Shown here in pieces: positions 1 through 7,183 of a stretch of DNA of 18,593 bases. The stretch comes from Acidobacteria bacterium UBA823 (GTDB taxonomy: Bacteria > Acidobacteriota > Vicinamibacteria > Vicinamibacterales > UBA823). Numbering within the stretch: position 1 is the stretch's first letter; every line of letters starts with the position of its first letter. A program made the position numbers and the translations under genes. The DNA lies in NCBI GenBank assembly GCA_002296225.1, contig DBHR01000095.1:4552-23144 (forward strand). The letters run 5' to 3'. The notes below the pieces were generated by a model that was not told the origin of the DNA, did no database searches, and worked only from the letters and a program-made list of their open reading frames with translations.

Positions 1-352
1 GATTCGGCGCTGGGCAGGCATGGTTCACTCTCGCGGCAGCGGGTTTAGGGTTCGATGGCTGACTCTCGTCGTTCATGGCGCAGCCGGCAACCCCCTACGG
101 TAGCACACAACACTCAGCGCTAAACATCCCGCGGAGCCTTCACTGACTAGAACGGTCTCTCGGACCTTTTCACGGTCTCTTTGGTAGAAGCCGAAAACAG
201 AAAATGCAAGGCGCTAGATAGCCTTGCCCGCCATCATCGGACCAGCGGACCAAGGCCATTCCGAACTCACCTGATTAGGGACCTCGACCCAAAGAATCTT
301 TGAGAACGGCCACGATCGGCTTTGGGAGACGGCACGGCGTCGTTGGCCCGGT
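1..352. other. left-edge region without a convincing gene
   Basis: No recognisable protein is encoded here. On the minus strand an ATG at 74-76 opens a frame that stays open for 25 codons to the window edge, beginning MNDESQPSNPKP; it could be the start of a leftward gene, but it has no clear ribosome site and matches no family I know. One plus-strand frame is open from the left edge to a TAG near 103 and could equally be the tail of a gene. A 9-bp direct repeat, ACGGTCTCT, occurs at 152-160 and 172-180, exactly 20 bp apart. A terminator-like hairpin at 191-227 is listed separately. The rest (228-352) lies between that hairpin and the end of era and shows nothing more. Confidence 0.4.
191..227 (-). 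terminator. Rho-independent terminator candidate after era
   Basis: Read on the minus strand, a perfect 7-bp stem (GCAAGGC/GCCTTGC, plus-strand 206-212 and 221-227) with an 8-nt loop is followed by a T-rich stretch, ATTTTCTGTTTTC. It lies about 125 bp past the era stop codon, which suits the end of the hisS-to-era run. The stem is short and the T-run is interrupted, so it is probable rather than certain. Confidence 0.5.
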
Positions 353-1246
353 TCAATCGCGAGGACCTTGCACACCGAGGTCGTCAAGTAACCGATCGTT
401 TTCGCGCCACTCGGCACGAATCTTGACGTGCAGATCAAGATAAACCTTCGCGTCAAAGAACCGCTCGAGATCCAGCCTGGCCTCCGTGCCGATTCGCTTG
501 ATCATCGAACCCCCGCGCCCGAGCACGATCGGCTTCTGCGACGCCTGCTCTACGATGATCGAACAGTAAAGGCGGATCACGCCGCGCTCGTCAGATTCTT
601 GGAATCGATCCACAATTACGGCACTCGAAAACGGAATCTCGTCGTAGGTATGCTGCAAGAGCTTCTCGCGCACGGTTTCTGACACAAAGACCCGCTCTGG
701 CTGATCCGTTAAATAATCATCCGGATAGAGCGGCTCGCCATCTGGCAGATGCTTAAGGAATAGCGACTCAAGTTCCGGCACGCCATCTCCGGTCAGCGCT
801 GACACCGGCACAATAGCTTCGAACTCACGGTGCGCACGGTACCATGCCATGACCGGAAGCAGTTTGGGTTTCGCCATCCGGTCAATTTTGTTGAGGACCA
901 ATACGACTGGAAGTTTTGCCCGCTCCAGCCGCCGTATGACAAATCGATCCCCACCGCCAACTGGCTGGGAGGCATCCACAATCACAGCGAGCACGTCAAC
1001 GCGATGGATCGAATCAAGCGCGAGATCTACCATGCGGACGTTCATCCGATGCAACGGGCGATGGATTCCCGGCGTATCCATAAAGACAACCTGCCCATGA
1101 GGGTAAGGCTTAACGCCAAGGATCCGGTTGCGGGTGGTTTGTGGCTTGTCCGAAACAATCGCAAGTTTCGTGCCAATGATCTGATTGAGGAGGGTCGACT
1201 TTCCGGCATTCGGCCGTCCCACGAAAGACACAAAGCCGGCCTTCAT
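353..1246 (-). CDS. era: GTPase Era, 30S ribosome assembly
   Basis: Era is a GTP-binding protein that binds the 3' end of 16S rRNA and helps mature the 30S subunit. The 297-residue product has the usual two-domain layout. The GTPase domain shows G1 GRPNAGKS (10-17), G2 KPQTTRNR (34-41), G3 DTPG (57-60), G4 NKID (119-122) and a G5-like VSA (148-150). The C-terminal KH domain carries the VLGRGGSMIKRIG loop (241-253) that grips RNA. Length and motif order are normal for the family. The start ATG is preceded by a GGGGGTG stretch about 8 nt upstream. It follows ybeY by 22 bp on the same strand, a pairing seen in many bacteria and consistent with a shared role in 16S rRNA maturation. Confidence 0.97.
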   Translation of the reverse strand: MKAGFVSFVGRPNAGKSTLLNQIIGTKLAIVSDKPQTTRNRILGVKPYPHGQVVFMDTPGIHRPLHRMNVRMVDLALDSIHRVDVLAVIVDASQPVGGGDRFVIRRLERAKLPVVLVLNKIDRMAKPKLLPVMAWYRAHREFEAIVPVSALTGDGVPELESLFLKHLPDGEPLYPDDYLTDQPERVFVSETVREKLLQHTYDEIPFSSAVIVDRFQESDERGVIRLYCSIIVEQASQKPIVLGRGGSMIKRIGTEARLDLERFFDAKVYLDLHVKIRAEWRENDRLLDDLGVQGPRD

Positions 1247-1268
1247 ACGTCTCGCACCCCCGTTAGGA

Positions 1269-1784
1269 TTACCGCCGACCGGAAGAAGAGGTTACGCCGG
1301 CGCACGCAATGAGCCCTGCTGTCAGACCACCGCGACGGAGGCATTCCAGCTCCACACGGGCCATCCGACCGTCGTCGTGGGCGTGGTCGTAACCAAGAAG
1401 GTGGAGCAGCCCATGCAGCGCGAGAATCTTTAACTCAGTGGCCCGCGTATGGCCAGCCGTGCGGGCCTGTCGTTCGGCTCGTCCGGTACCGATGACAACA
1501 TCGCCCAGATGTCGCTCGGCTCCGCGGGCCCACAGGTGCCCTTTCGGTTCTTCCATGGGAAACGACAGCACATCGGAAACCCGATCAACCCCACGAAACC
1601 GTCTGTTCAAGGCTCGAATACGTGCGTCCGACACCAGCGCTACCGTCATCGAGCCGCGCGCCGAGGCTGGCGCAGCCAGGCGCAGCCACCCCGTAAGACG
1701 GCTCTGGCGAAGGCCTCGGCCCCTTGCATCGGTCACTACCACGGTAAGCCGACCGCGGGAGCTAGGACGAACGCGGGCTGACAT
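1269..1784 (-). CDS. ybeY: endoribonuclease YbeY, rRNA maturation
   Basis: YbeY is a zinc-dependent single-strand endoribonuclease needed for 16S rRNA 3'-end processing and ribosome quality control. The 171-residue protein contains the family signature HGLLHLLGYDH with the three metal-binding histidines at 124, 128 and 134. Upstream is the conserved patch RVSDVLSFPM (68-77), and LGDVVIG (93-99) completes the fold. The first 20 or so residues and the last 20 are poorly conserved extensions. It begins 15 bp after phoH and ends 22 bp before era, so the three are almost certainly co-transcribed. There is no clear Shine-Dalgarno, so translation may depend on coupling to phoH. Confidence 0.96.
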   Translation of the reverse strand: MSARVRPSSRGRLTVVVTDARGRGLRQSRLTGWLRLAAPASARGSMTVALVSDARIRALNRRFRGVDRVSDVLSFPMEEPKGHLWARGAERHLGDVVIGTGRAERQARTAGHTRATELKILALHGLLHLLGYDHAHDDGRMARVELECLRRGGLTAGLIACAGVTSSSGRR

Positions 1785-1799
1785 GTTGGTCGTGTGTGA

Positions 1800-2828
1800 T
1801 CATCTTTTTTGCTCCTGCACGGCCGAGGGCCAACGCCCTCCAACCGCCGGCAACGGTTGCCCGGGCGTCTCGCCGACGCCTGCGACACCGGTCGAGCAAG
1901 TATCGTAGGCCTTGACGATCTGCTGCACCAGACTGTGCCGCACAACGTCACGGTCATCGAAATGGACGAACGCGATTCCGTCGATGTTACGAACAACGTT
2001 CATCGCTTCAATTAAGCCTGAAACTCGAGTTGGAGGAAGGTCGATCTGAGTAATGTCACCAGTGATGACGGCTTTCGACCCAAAACCGAGCCTCGTCAGA
2101 AACATCTTCATCTGCTCAGAAGTCGTGTTCTGGGCCTCATCGAGAATGACGAACGCGTCGTTCAGCGTACGACCACGCATGAACGCAATCGGCGCAATTT
2201 CGATCACGCCACGCTCGAACAAGCGCTCGACCCTAGCCCCATCAAGCATGTCGTAGAGAGCGTCGTAGAGGGGTCGCAGATAAGGATTCACCTTTTCTTG
2301 GAGGTCACCTGGCAGAAATCCTAACTTCTCCCCGGCCTCGACGGCGGGCCTAGCCAGGACGATCCGGCTGACTTTTTTTCCCATGAGGAACGACACCGCC
2401 TCGGCCATCGCTAGATAAGTCTTGCCAGTGCCTGCTGGACCAACGCCGAAGACGATGTCGAACCGTTCTATGGCGTTCAGATACTTGCGCTGGTTGACGC
2501 TCTTGGGCATCACCCGGCGCTTACTTGACGGTTGCACTGCCCCCCGAAGGAAATAGTCGCCGAGGTCGATGGTGTCATCTTGGGCCATAAGCTGTGCGGC
2601 TCGCTTCACGTCGCCCTTGGCAAACTCGTGGCCGTCGCGAACCAATCCCCCCAGTTGCTCGATCAAGCGCGCAACTCGGTCGACGTCTGCCGCTACCCCG
2701 TCGACAAGCAGTTCGTGCCCATCAGTGCGGATTTGGACGTTAAACAGGAGCTGGAAGGTCTTGAGATTTTCGTCGAACGAACCGAACAACGTTTCGATCC
2801 CCTCTGCCGGGATCGCTATCTTCAACAT
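1800..2828 (-). CDS. phoH: PhoH-like ATPase
   Basis: This is a cytoplasmic P-loop ATPase of the PhoH family, distantly related to superfamily I helicases; its exact cellular task is unsettled, though its constant pairing with ybeY and era points to RNA metabolism. The 342-residue protein has a small N-terminal domain (about 1-100), then the ATPase core with Walker A GPAGTGKT (130-137), Walker B VILDEAQN (227-234) and the TGDITQIDLP sensor segment (256-265). The C-terminal 30 residues, rich in Gly and Pro, look like a variable tail. The best Shine-Dalgarno (AAAGGAGA) lies about 20 nt before the ATG, unusually far, and an in-frame TAA just before it rules out a longer protein. A 74-bp gap separates it from aspS. 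Confidence 0.95.
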   Translation of the reverse strand: MLKIAIPAEGIETLFGSFDENLKTFQLLFNVQIRTDGHELLVDGVAADVDRVARLIEQLGGLVRDGHEFAKGDVKRAAQLMAQDDTIDLGDYFLRGAVQPSSKRRVMPKSVNQRKYLNAIERFDIVFGVGPAGTGKTYLAMAEAVSFLMGKKVSRIVLARPAVEAGEKLGFLPGDLQEKVNPYLRPLYDALYDMLDGARVERLFERGVIEIAPIAFMRGRTLNDAFVILDEAQNTTSEQMKMFLTRLGFGSKAVITGDITQIDLPPTRVSGLIEAMNVVRNIDGIAFVHFDDRDVVRHSLVQQIVKAYDTCSTGVAGVGETPGQPLPAVGGRWPSAVQEQKR

Positions 2829-2902
2829 GGAGGGATTAGCCGCGTATCTCCTTTAATTACAATAGATTAACTGCTCGAGATTACCACGAGGCCAATGCGG
2901 GG

Positions 2903-4678
2903 TCAACCGTCCGACCGAAGCCGCAACTCTTTGAGCTGTTTCGGATCGACACCCGCGGGTGCGCCGGCCATTAAATCCACAGCCGCTGCCGTTTTCGGAA
3001 AGGCGATGACGTCGCGGATCGACGGCTCACCCGCGAGCACCGCGACGATCCGGTCGAGACCGAGGGCGATACCCCCGTGCGGGGGTGTGCCGTACTCGAG
3101 CGCGTCAAGAAAGAACCCAAATCGCGCGCGAGCTTCATCCGGTAATATTTTGAGGAGCTCGAACATCCGCTGCTGCATCTTGTGGTCGTGAATTCGTATG
3201 CTACCGCCGCCGATCTCGGTCCCATTCAACACGAGATCGTAGGCCTTCGCCCGCACAGCACCAGGATCACTCGTGAGCCGCTCCAGATCGGCGTCGATTG
3301 GTGAGGTGAACGGATGATGCACGGCTGTGTAACGCCGGTCCGCCTCGTCCCACTCCAATAGTGGAAACTCCACTATCCACGCGAAAGCGAATTGCTTCGG
3401 GTCACGCCATCCCGCCTCCTGCGCGATCTCCAGCCGAAGCTGCCCCAGCAACTTCGACGCGACTAACCCGTCGCCCGCCGCGAGCAAGACGAGGTCCTCC
3501 TTCCCGGCTCCCGCCAACTCCAGTGCACGTCGGACGTCGGATTCACCTGCCACCTTGAGCACCGAACTCTGGACATCGCCAGCGGGGCCATACCGCGCCC
3601 AGACTAACCCAGCCGCACCTAGTTCACCCGCGCGGGCGACCAAGTCATCCAATTCGCGCCGCGACGCCGCACCGCGGCCAGGAATCGGTAGGGCGCGGAT
3701 CGCACCACCCGAATCGACCACTTGTCGAAAGACCTGGAAGTTCGAATCGGTAAAGGCCGCTGAGACGTCCTCAATGACCATCGCGAACCGCATGTCTGGC
3801 TTGTCAGTACCATACCGAGCCAGCGCCTCGACGTAAGGCAGCCGTTGAAACGGCGCGTCGACGACCCCGAAACCCACGGCCTCGAACAGCTCCCCCATCA
3901 GCAACTCGATGAGCCCTAAAACAAGGTCCTGACTAGCAAACGAGAGCTCAACATCAACCTGCGTAAACTCCGGCTGGCGATCGGCTCGCAAATCCTCGTC
4001 GCGAAAGCACCGCACGATCTGGTAGTAGCGGTCCATGCCAGCAATCATGAGGAGCTGCTTGAAGATTTGGGGGGACTGAGGCAGCGCAAAAAATTCGCCT
4101 GGATGGACCCGGCTCGGCACGAGATAGTCTCGGGCGCCCTCCGGCGTCGATTTGGTCAGTACCGGTGTCTCGATTTCCAGAAAGTCCTGCTCGTCAAAAA
4201 ACCGCCGGACCGCGCTAGTCGCACGGTGACGCAAGCGCATGTTCCGCTGCATTCGGGTCCGGCGCAAATCGAGATACCGGTAGCGCAGACGAAGGTCCTC
4301 GGAGACGGGAGCCTCCTCGGAAATCTGGAAGGGCGGTCGCTTGGCTTCGTTAAGAACCCTGATTTCAACGGCGGAGACCTCCACCGTGCCCGTGTCGAGC
4401 TTCGGATTGACGGTCTCTGCCGAACGCATTTCCACCGACCCGACTACCGCCACCACGAACTCCGGACGCAGCCGCTTGGCCGTAGCAAACAGGCTTCCGT
4501 CATCTCGCGCGACAATTTGCGTTATCCCATATCGGTCCCGCAGGTCGAAGAAGACAAGCGCGCCGAGATCGCGCACGCGATGGACCCAGCCAAACAAGAC
4601 AACCTGCTTGCCAACGTCAACGTCACGGAGTGCGCCGCAGGTATGCGTTCGGACCAAGTCTCCCAGTTGTTCCCGCAC
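2903..4678 (-). CDS. aspS: aspartyl-tRNA synthetase, bacterial type
   Basis: This class II aminoacyl-tRNA synthetase charges tRNA-Asp. An N-terminal anticodon-binding OB fold carries FGWVHRVRDLG. The catalytic core follows, with a motif 2 region FRDEDLRADRQPEF (about residues 225-238), a bacterial GAD insertion, and motif 3 GIALGLDRIVAVL near residue 536. I chose the GTG at 4678 because a perfect GGAGGTGA lies 8 nt upstream. This gives 591 residues, the normal length for bacterial AspRS; the open frame upstream merely overlaps hisS. Leucine in RDLG, where non-discriminating enzymes often have His, leans toward a discriminating enzyme that charges only tRNA-Asp. The gene starts 19 bp after hisS and is surely in its operon. 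Confidence 0.97.
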   Translation of the reverse strand: MREQLGDLVRTHTCGALRDVDVGKQVVLFGWVHRVRDLGALVFFDLRDRYGITQIVARDDGSLFATAKRLRPEFVVAVVGSVEMRSAETVNPKLDTGTVEVSAVEIRVLNEAKRPPFQISEEAPVSEDLRLRYRYLDLRRTRMQRNMRLRHRATSAVRRFFDEQDFLEIETPVLTKSTPEGARDYLVPSRVHPGEFFALPQSPQIFKQLLMIAGMDRYYQIVRCFRDEDLRADRQPEFTQVDVELSFASQDLVLGLIELLMGELFEAVGFGVVDAPFQRLPYVEALARYGTDKPDMRFAMVIEDVSAAFTDSNFQVFRQVVDSGGAIRALPIPGRGAASRRELDDLVARAGELGAAGLVWARYGPAGDVQSSVLKVAGESDVRRALELAGAGKEDLVLLAAGDGLVASKLLGQLRLEIAQEAGWRDPKQFAFAWIVEFPLLEWDEADRRYTAVHHPFTSPIDADLERLTSDPGAVRAKAYDLVLNGTEIGGGSIRIHDHKMQQRMFELLKILPDEARARFGFFLDALEYGTPPHGGIALGLDRIVAVLAGEPSIRDVIAFPKTAAAVDLMAGAPAGVDPKQLKELRLRSDG

Positions 4679-4686
4679 TACCGCCG

Positions 4687-4694
4687 TCACCTCC
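4687..4694 (-). promoter_or_regulatory. Shine-Dalgarno site deciding the aspS start
   Basis: GGAGGTGA on the minus strand, a near-perfect match to the 16S anti-Shine-Dalgarno, sits 8 nt before a GTG at 4678. It also contains a GTG of its own at 4690, which is too close to serve as the start. The site lies directly after the hisS stop codon, in the 19-bp hisS-aspS gap. Confidence 0.8.
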
Positions 4695-4697
4695 CGT

Positions 4698-5942
4698 TCA
4701 CAAGGCCGACAACAGCGAATCCACGACTCGGTCGCGCGCCACACCGTGCTGCTCTCCGGTCGCCATCGTCTTCACCGTCACTTCACCACGTGCCAATTCA
4801 TCGTCGCCCACAATAACTACGTGGCGTACGCCCGCGCGATTGGCCCGTTTCATCTGCGCCTTGGCGCTTCGGGCCTCATAATCTACCAGCGTCCGGAGCC
4901 CGCCCGCCCGCAGCGCACGCGCAAGCACAAACGCCGCTTCTCGATTCGCCTCACCGATGGCCGCAACGAAAACATCTGGCAGAACCGCATCGTCTGACTC
5001 CGGCAAGGCCAACACCAACCGCTCAAGACCAGCCGCGAAACCTATGCCTGCACGGTCTGGCCCGCCCAACTCCTTGACCAGCCCATCGTAACGTCCGCCA
5101 CCCAAAAGCGCGTTCTGGGCACCCAGTTTCAACGAACGAATCTCGAACGTCGTCCGAGTATAGTAATCAAGCCCCCGGACCAGCCTATGCGACACTTGGA
5201 ACGGCTGGTCATACGCCCGCAGATACCCCTGAACCGCCTCGAAGTGCCCGCGACACGCATCGCATAGGTAGTCCTCTGAGTGTGGTAGCCCATCAACGAT
5301 CGGTTGGTCGGCCGGTACTTTGCAGTCAAAGATCCGCAATGGGTTACTCGTCGCCCGCCGCTGGCAATCACCGCACAACTTAGGCAGGTCCTCACCCAGC
5401 GCCTTCAGGAGTGCTTCACTGAAGGCCGGTCGGCACACTGGACATCCGACCGAACTGATAACAAGCTCAGTCTCATCGATTCCGAGCGCGCTCACAAGCG
5501 TACAGGCCATCTCGATGACCTCGGCGTCGAGCGACGCATCGCCAACGCCGAACACCTCAATGTTCAACTGGTGAAACTGGCGATATCGGCCCTTCTGTGG
5601 CCGCTCATACCGGAACATCGGCCCGAGCGTGAATAGCTTCGGCACGGACAGCGATTGCTCCAGGCCGTGCTCGACGAACGCGCGGACGATGCCGGGGGTG
5701 GCCTCCGGGCGCAACGTAACACGCTCACCGCCCTTATCAGCGAACGCATACATCTCCTTCTGGACGATGTCCGTCGATTCACCCGTGCCTTTAACGAATA
5801 GTTCCTCGCGTTCAATGAGGGGCGTCCGTAGCTCGCGGTATCCGTAGCAGCCACAGATCTGCCGCGCCACCGTTTCCACCCGCTGCCAGCGTTCCATGTC
5901 GGCCGGCAGGATGTCCCGCATGCCCCGAACAGTTGAAATCAT
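4698..5942 (-). CDS. hisS: histidyl-tRNA synthetase
   Basis: This class II synthetase charges tRNA-His. The 414-residue protein has an N-terminal catalytic domain with GMRDILP (7-13), motif 2 FRYERPQKGRYRQFHQ (110-125), the histidine-specific RGLDYYTRTTFEI (256-268), GGGRYDGL (281-288) and motif 3 around GFAAGLERLVLAL (301-313). A C-terminal anticodon-binding domain begins near residue 320. Within the insertion domain are three CxxC pairs (167/170, 190/193, 227/230) plus DCK at 206-208, a probable zinc knuckle known from a subset of bacterial HisRS. It is the first gene of the minus-strand housekeeping run, so the operon promoter should lie in the 57-126 bp before moaA. No clear Shine-Dalgarno precedes the ATG. 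Confidence 0.97.
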   Translation of the reverse strand: MISTVRGMRDILPADMERWQRVETVARQICGCYGYRELRTPLIEREELFVKGTGESTDIVQKEMYAFADKGGERVTLRPEATPGIVRAFVEHGLEQSLSVPKLFTLGPMFRYERPQKGRYRQFHQLNIEVFGVGDASLDAEVIEMACTLVSALGIDETELVISSVGCPVCRPAFSEALLKALGEDLPKLCGDCQRRATSNPLRIFDCKVPADQPIVDGLPHSEDYLCDACRGHFEAVQGYLRAYDQPFQVSHRLVRGLDYYTRTTFEIRSLKLGAQNALLGGGRYDGLVKELGGPDRAGIGFAAGLERLVLALPESDDAVLPDVFVAAIGEANREAAFVLARALRAGGLRTLVDYEARSAKAQMKRANRAGVRHVVIVGDDELARGEVTVKTMATGEQHGVARDRVVDSLLSAL

Positions 5943-5978
5943 CTATCTTGTGCTCGTACGTAGCTCAGCAATCGGCTG

Positions 5979-6082
5979 GGGAGGCGAAAATCATGGTCAA
6001 TGATGGCGGCGAACCCGAAGGAAGGACAATCACCGCAACCGGTCAATCATGGCATAATTACAAATCCCATGCGAGTCGTTGA
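5979..6082 (+). other. moaA leader: strong SD, 29-codon mini-ORF and 13-bp direct repeat
   Basis: GGGGAGG at 5979-5985 is the only good ribosome site before moaA. It is ideally spaced (7-8 nt) for the ATG at 5993, which opens a 29-codon frame starting MVNDGGEPEG and ending at a TGA at 6080-6082. That frame is out of phase with moaA and overlaps the likely moaA start at 6069. The 13-mer GGTCAATSATGGC occurs twice (5995-6007 and 6041-6053, one mismatch), 46 bp apart. ATCAT and ATGAT (5990-5994, 6000-6004) form a small inverted repeat around the first copy. A leader peptide or an operator is possible; neither is proven. Confidence 0.3.
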
Positions 6083-7091
6083 CGCGCTCGATCGCCCGCT
6101 TGCCGCTCTGCGATTGTCAGTCACTGATCGGTGTAATTTGCGATGCCATTACTGCATGCCAGAGGCCGAGTATGTGTGGCTGCCGAGGCAGAGCATCCTC
6201 ACATTCGAAGAGACCAGCCGTCTCGTTGATGTGTTCACCGACCTTGGCGTGGACAAAATACGTTTGACGGGTGGCGAGCCATTGCTTCGACAGGATCTTC
6301 AGGCGCTCGTCGAACTGCTCGCATCGAAAGCTGCTCTTCGGGACCTCGCGCTCACGACGAACGGCATACTCCTGTCCAACCACGCTCGCGCGCTTCGCGC
6401 CGCGGGGCTCCACCGCATCACCATTAGCCTGGACACGCTGAAACCCGAGCGCTTCGTTAAACTCACACGGTTCGACTCACACCGAGCCGTGCTGACGGGT
6501 ATTGACGCAGCCATCGAGGCCGGCTTCGACAGTGTCAAGGTCGACACCGTGGTGATGAGAGACGTCAACGCAGACGAACTGCCGAGCCTGATCGACTACA
6601 GCCGTCGACAGCGCATCGAGGTCCGCTTCATCGAATACATGGACGTCGGCGGTGCCACGCAGTGGTCGGCTGACGCGGTCGTGTCGCGACAGGAGATGCT
6701 GAGCATCCTCTCCGAGCGATACGGCCCCATCACGCCAGTCAACGAACAGACCTCTGCGCCCGCCGATCGTTTTACGCTGTCCGACGGTACGACCTTCGGC
6801 ATCATCTCCTCAACGACCGAGCCGTTCTGTCGGAGTTGCGACCGCAGCCGGCTGACAGCTGACGGCCTCTGGTATCTCTGCTTGTACGCTCAAACCGGCC
6901 TCGATCTCCGGAAACCCCTTCGCGAAGGCGCCTCGATTGAAAATCTGCGAGACCAGATCGTATCGGCCTGGCAGGCGCGAGCCGATCGGGGGGCGGAAGC
7001 TCGTCTCGCCGCGAACCAGCGCGCGCCACTCATCCCCGTCCGACGACTCCGGGAAGAGCCCCATCTGGAAATGCACACCAGAGGCGGGTAG
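6000..7091 (+). CDS. moaA: GTP 3',8-cyclase MoaA, molybdenum cofactor biosynthesis
   Basis: MoaA is the radical SAM enzyme that opens molybdopterin synthesis by converting GTP to 3',8-cyclo-GTP for MoaC. The radical SAM motif CxxxCxxC is at Cys45, 49 and 52 (numbered from the 6000 start), preceded by LRLSVTDR. The second iron-sulfur cluster that binds GTP is CxxC-x13-C at Cys277, 280 and 294. The protein ends in the Gly-Gly tail that MoaA enzymes need for catalysis. The start is uncertain: the ATG at 6069 gives 340 residues and aligns with typical MoaA N-termini, while 6000 adds 23 weakly conserved residues and lies 14 nt from the nearest Shine-Dalgarno. It stands alone, divergent from hisS; no other moa gene is present. 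The molybdoenzyme MsrP is encoded about 5 kb downstream. Confidence 0.96.
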   Translation: MMAANPKEGQSPQPVNHGIITNPMRVVDALDRPLAALRLSVTDRCNLRCHYCMPEAEYVWLPRQSILTFEETSRLVDVFTDLGVDKIRLTGGEPLLRQDLQALVELLASKAALRDLALTTNGILLSNHARALRAAGLHRITISLDTLKPERFVKLTRFDSHRAVLTGIDAAIEAGFDSVKVDTVVMRDVNADELPSLIDYSRRQRIEVRFIEYMDVGGATQWSADAVVSRQEMLSILSERYGPITPVNEQTSAPADRFTLSDGTTFGIISSTTEPFCRSCDRSRLTADGLWYLCLYAQTGLDLRKPLREGASIENLRDQIVSAWQARADRGAEARLAANQRAPLIPVRRLREEPHLEMHTRGG

Positions 7092-7124
7092 AGCGCCCGG
7101 TTATCCAGTAGCGCCTTACCCTGG

Positions 7125-7151
7125 AAAAAAGGGCCTCACAACGAAGGCCCT
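7125..7151 (-). terminator. Rho-independent terminator of the Tes-like radical SAM gene
   Basis: On the minus strand a perfect 7-bp stem AGGGCCT/AGGCCCT with an 8-nt loop runs directly into six Ts (plus-strand A-run 7125-7130). It lies 33 bp past the stop codon of the leftward radical SAM gene, between it and the convergent moaA. On the plus strand the sequence after the stem is not T-rich, so it should end only the leftward transcript. Confidence 0.85.
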
Positions 7152-7183
7152 CCGGTCAACATTCCGATGCACCGTGCAGCGAT

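Noticed and set aside
155..170. GGTC-loop-GACC followed by TTTT as a plus-strand terminator
   Set aside because: A 4-bp stem is too weak, and no gene clearly ends before it.
4679..4744. AspRS reading frame extended 22 codons upstream to 4744
   Set aside because: It overlaps the hisS coding end, has no ribosome site, and makes the protein longer than normal; GGAGGTGA points to the GTG at 4678.
4067..4997. Long plus-strand frames opposite aspS and hisS (about 220-250 codons)
   Set aside because: They are antisense to two certain essential genes and rich in Arg, Pro and Ser, as expected of shadow frames in GC-rich coding sequence.
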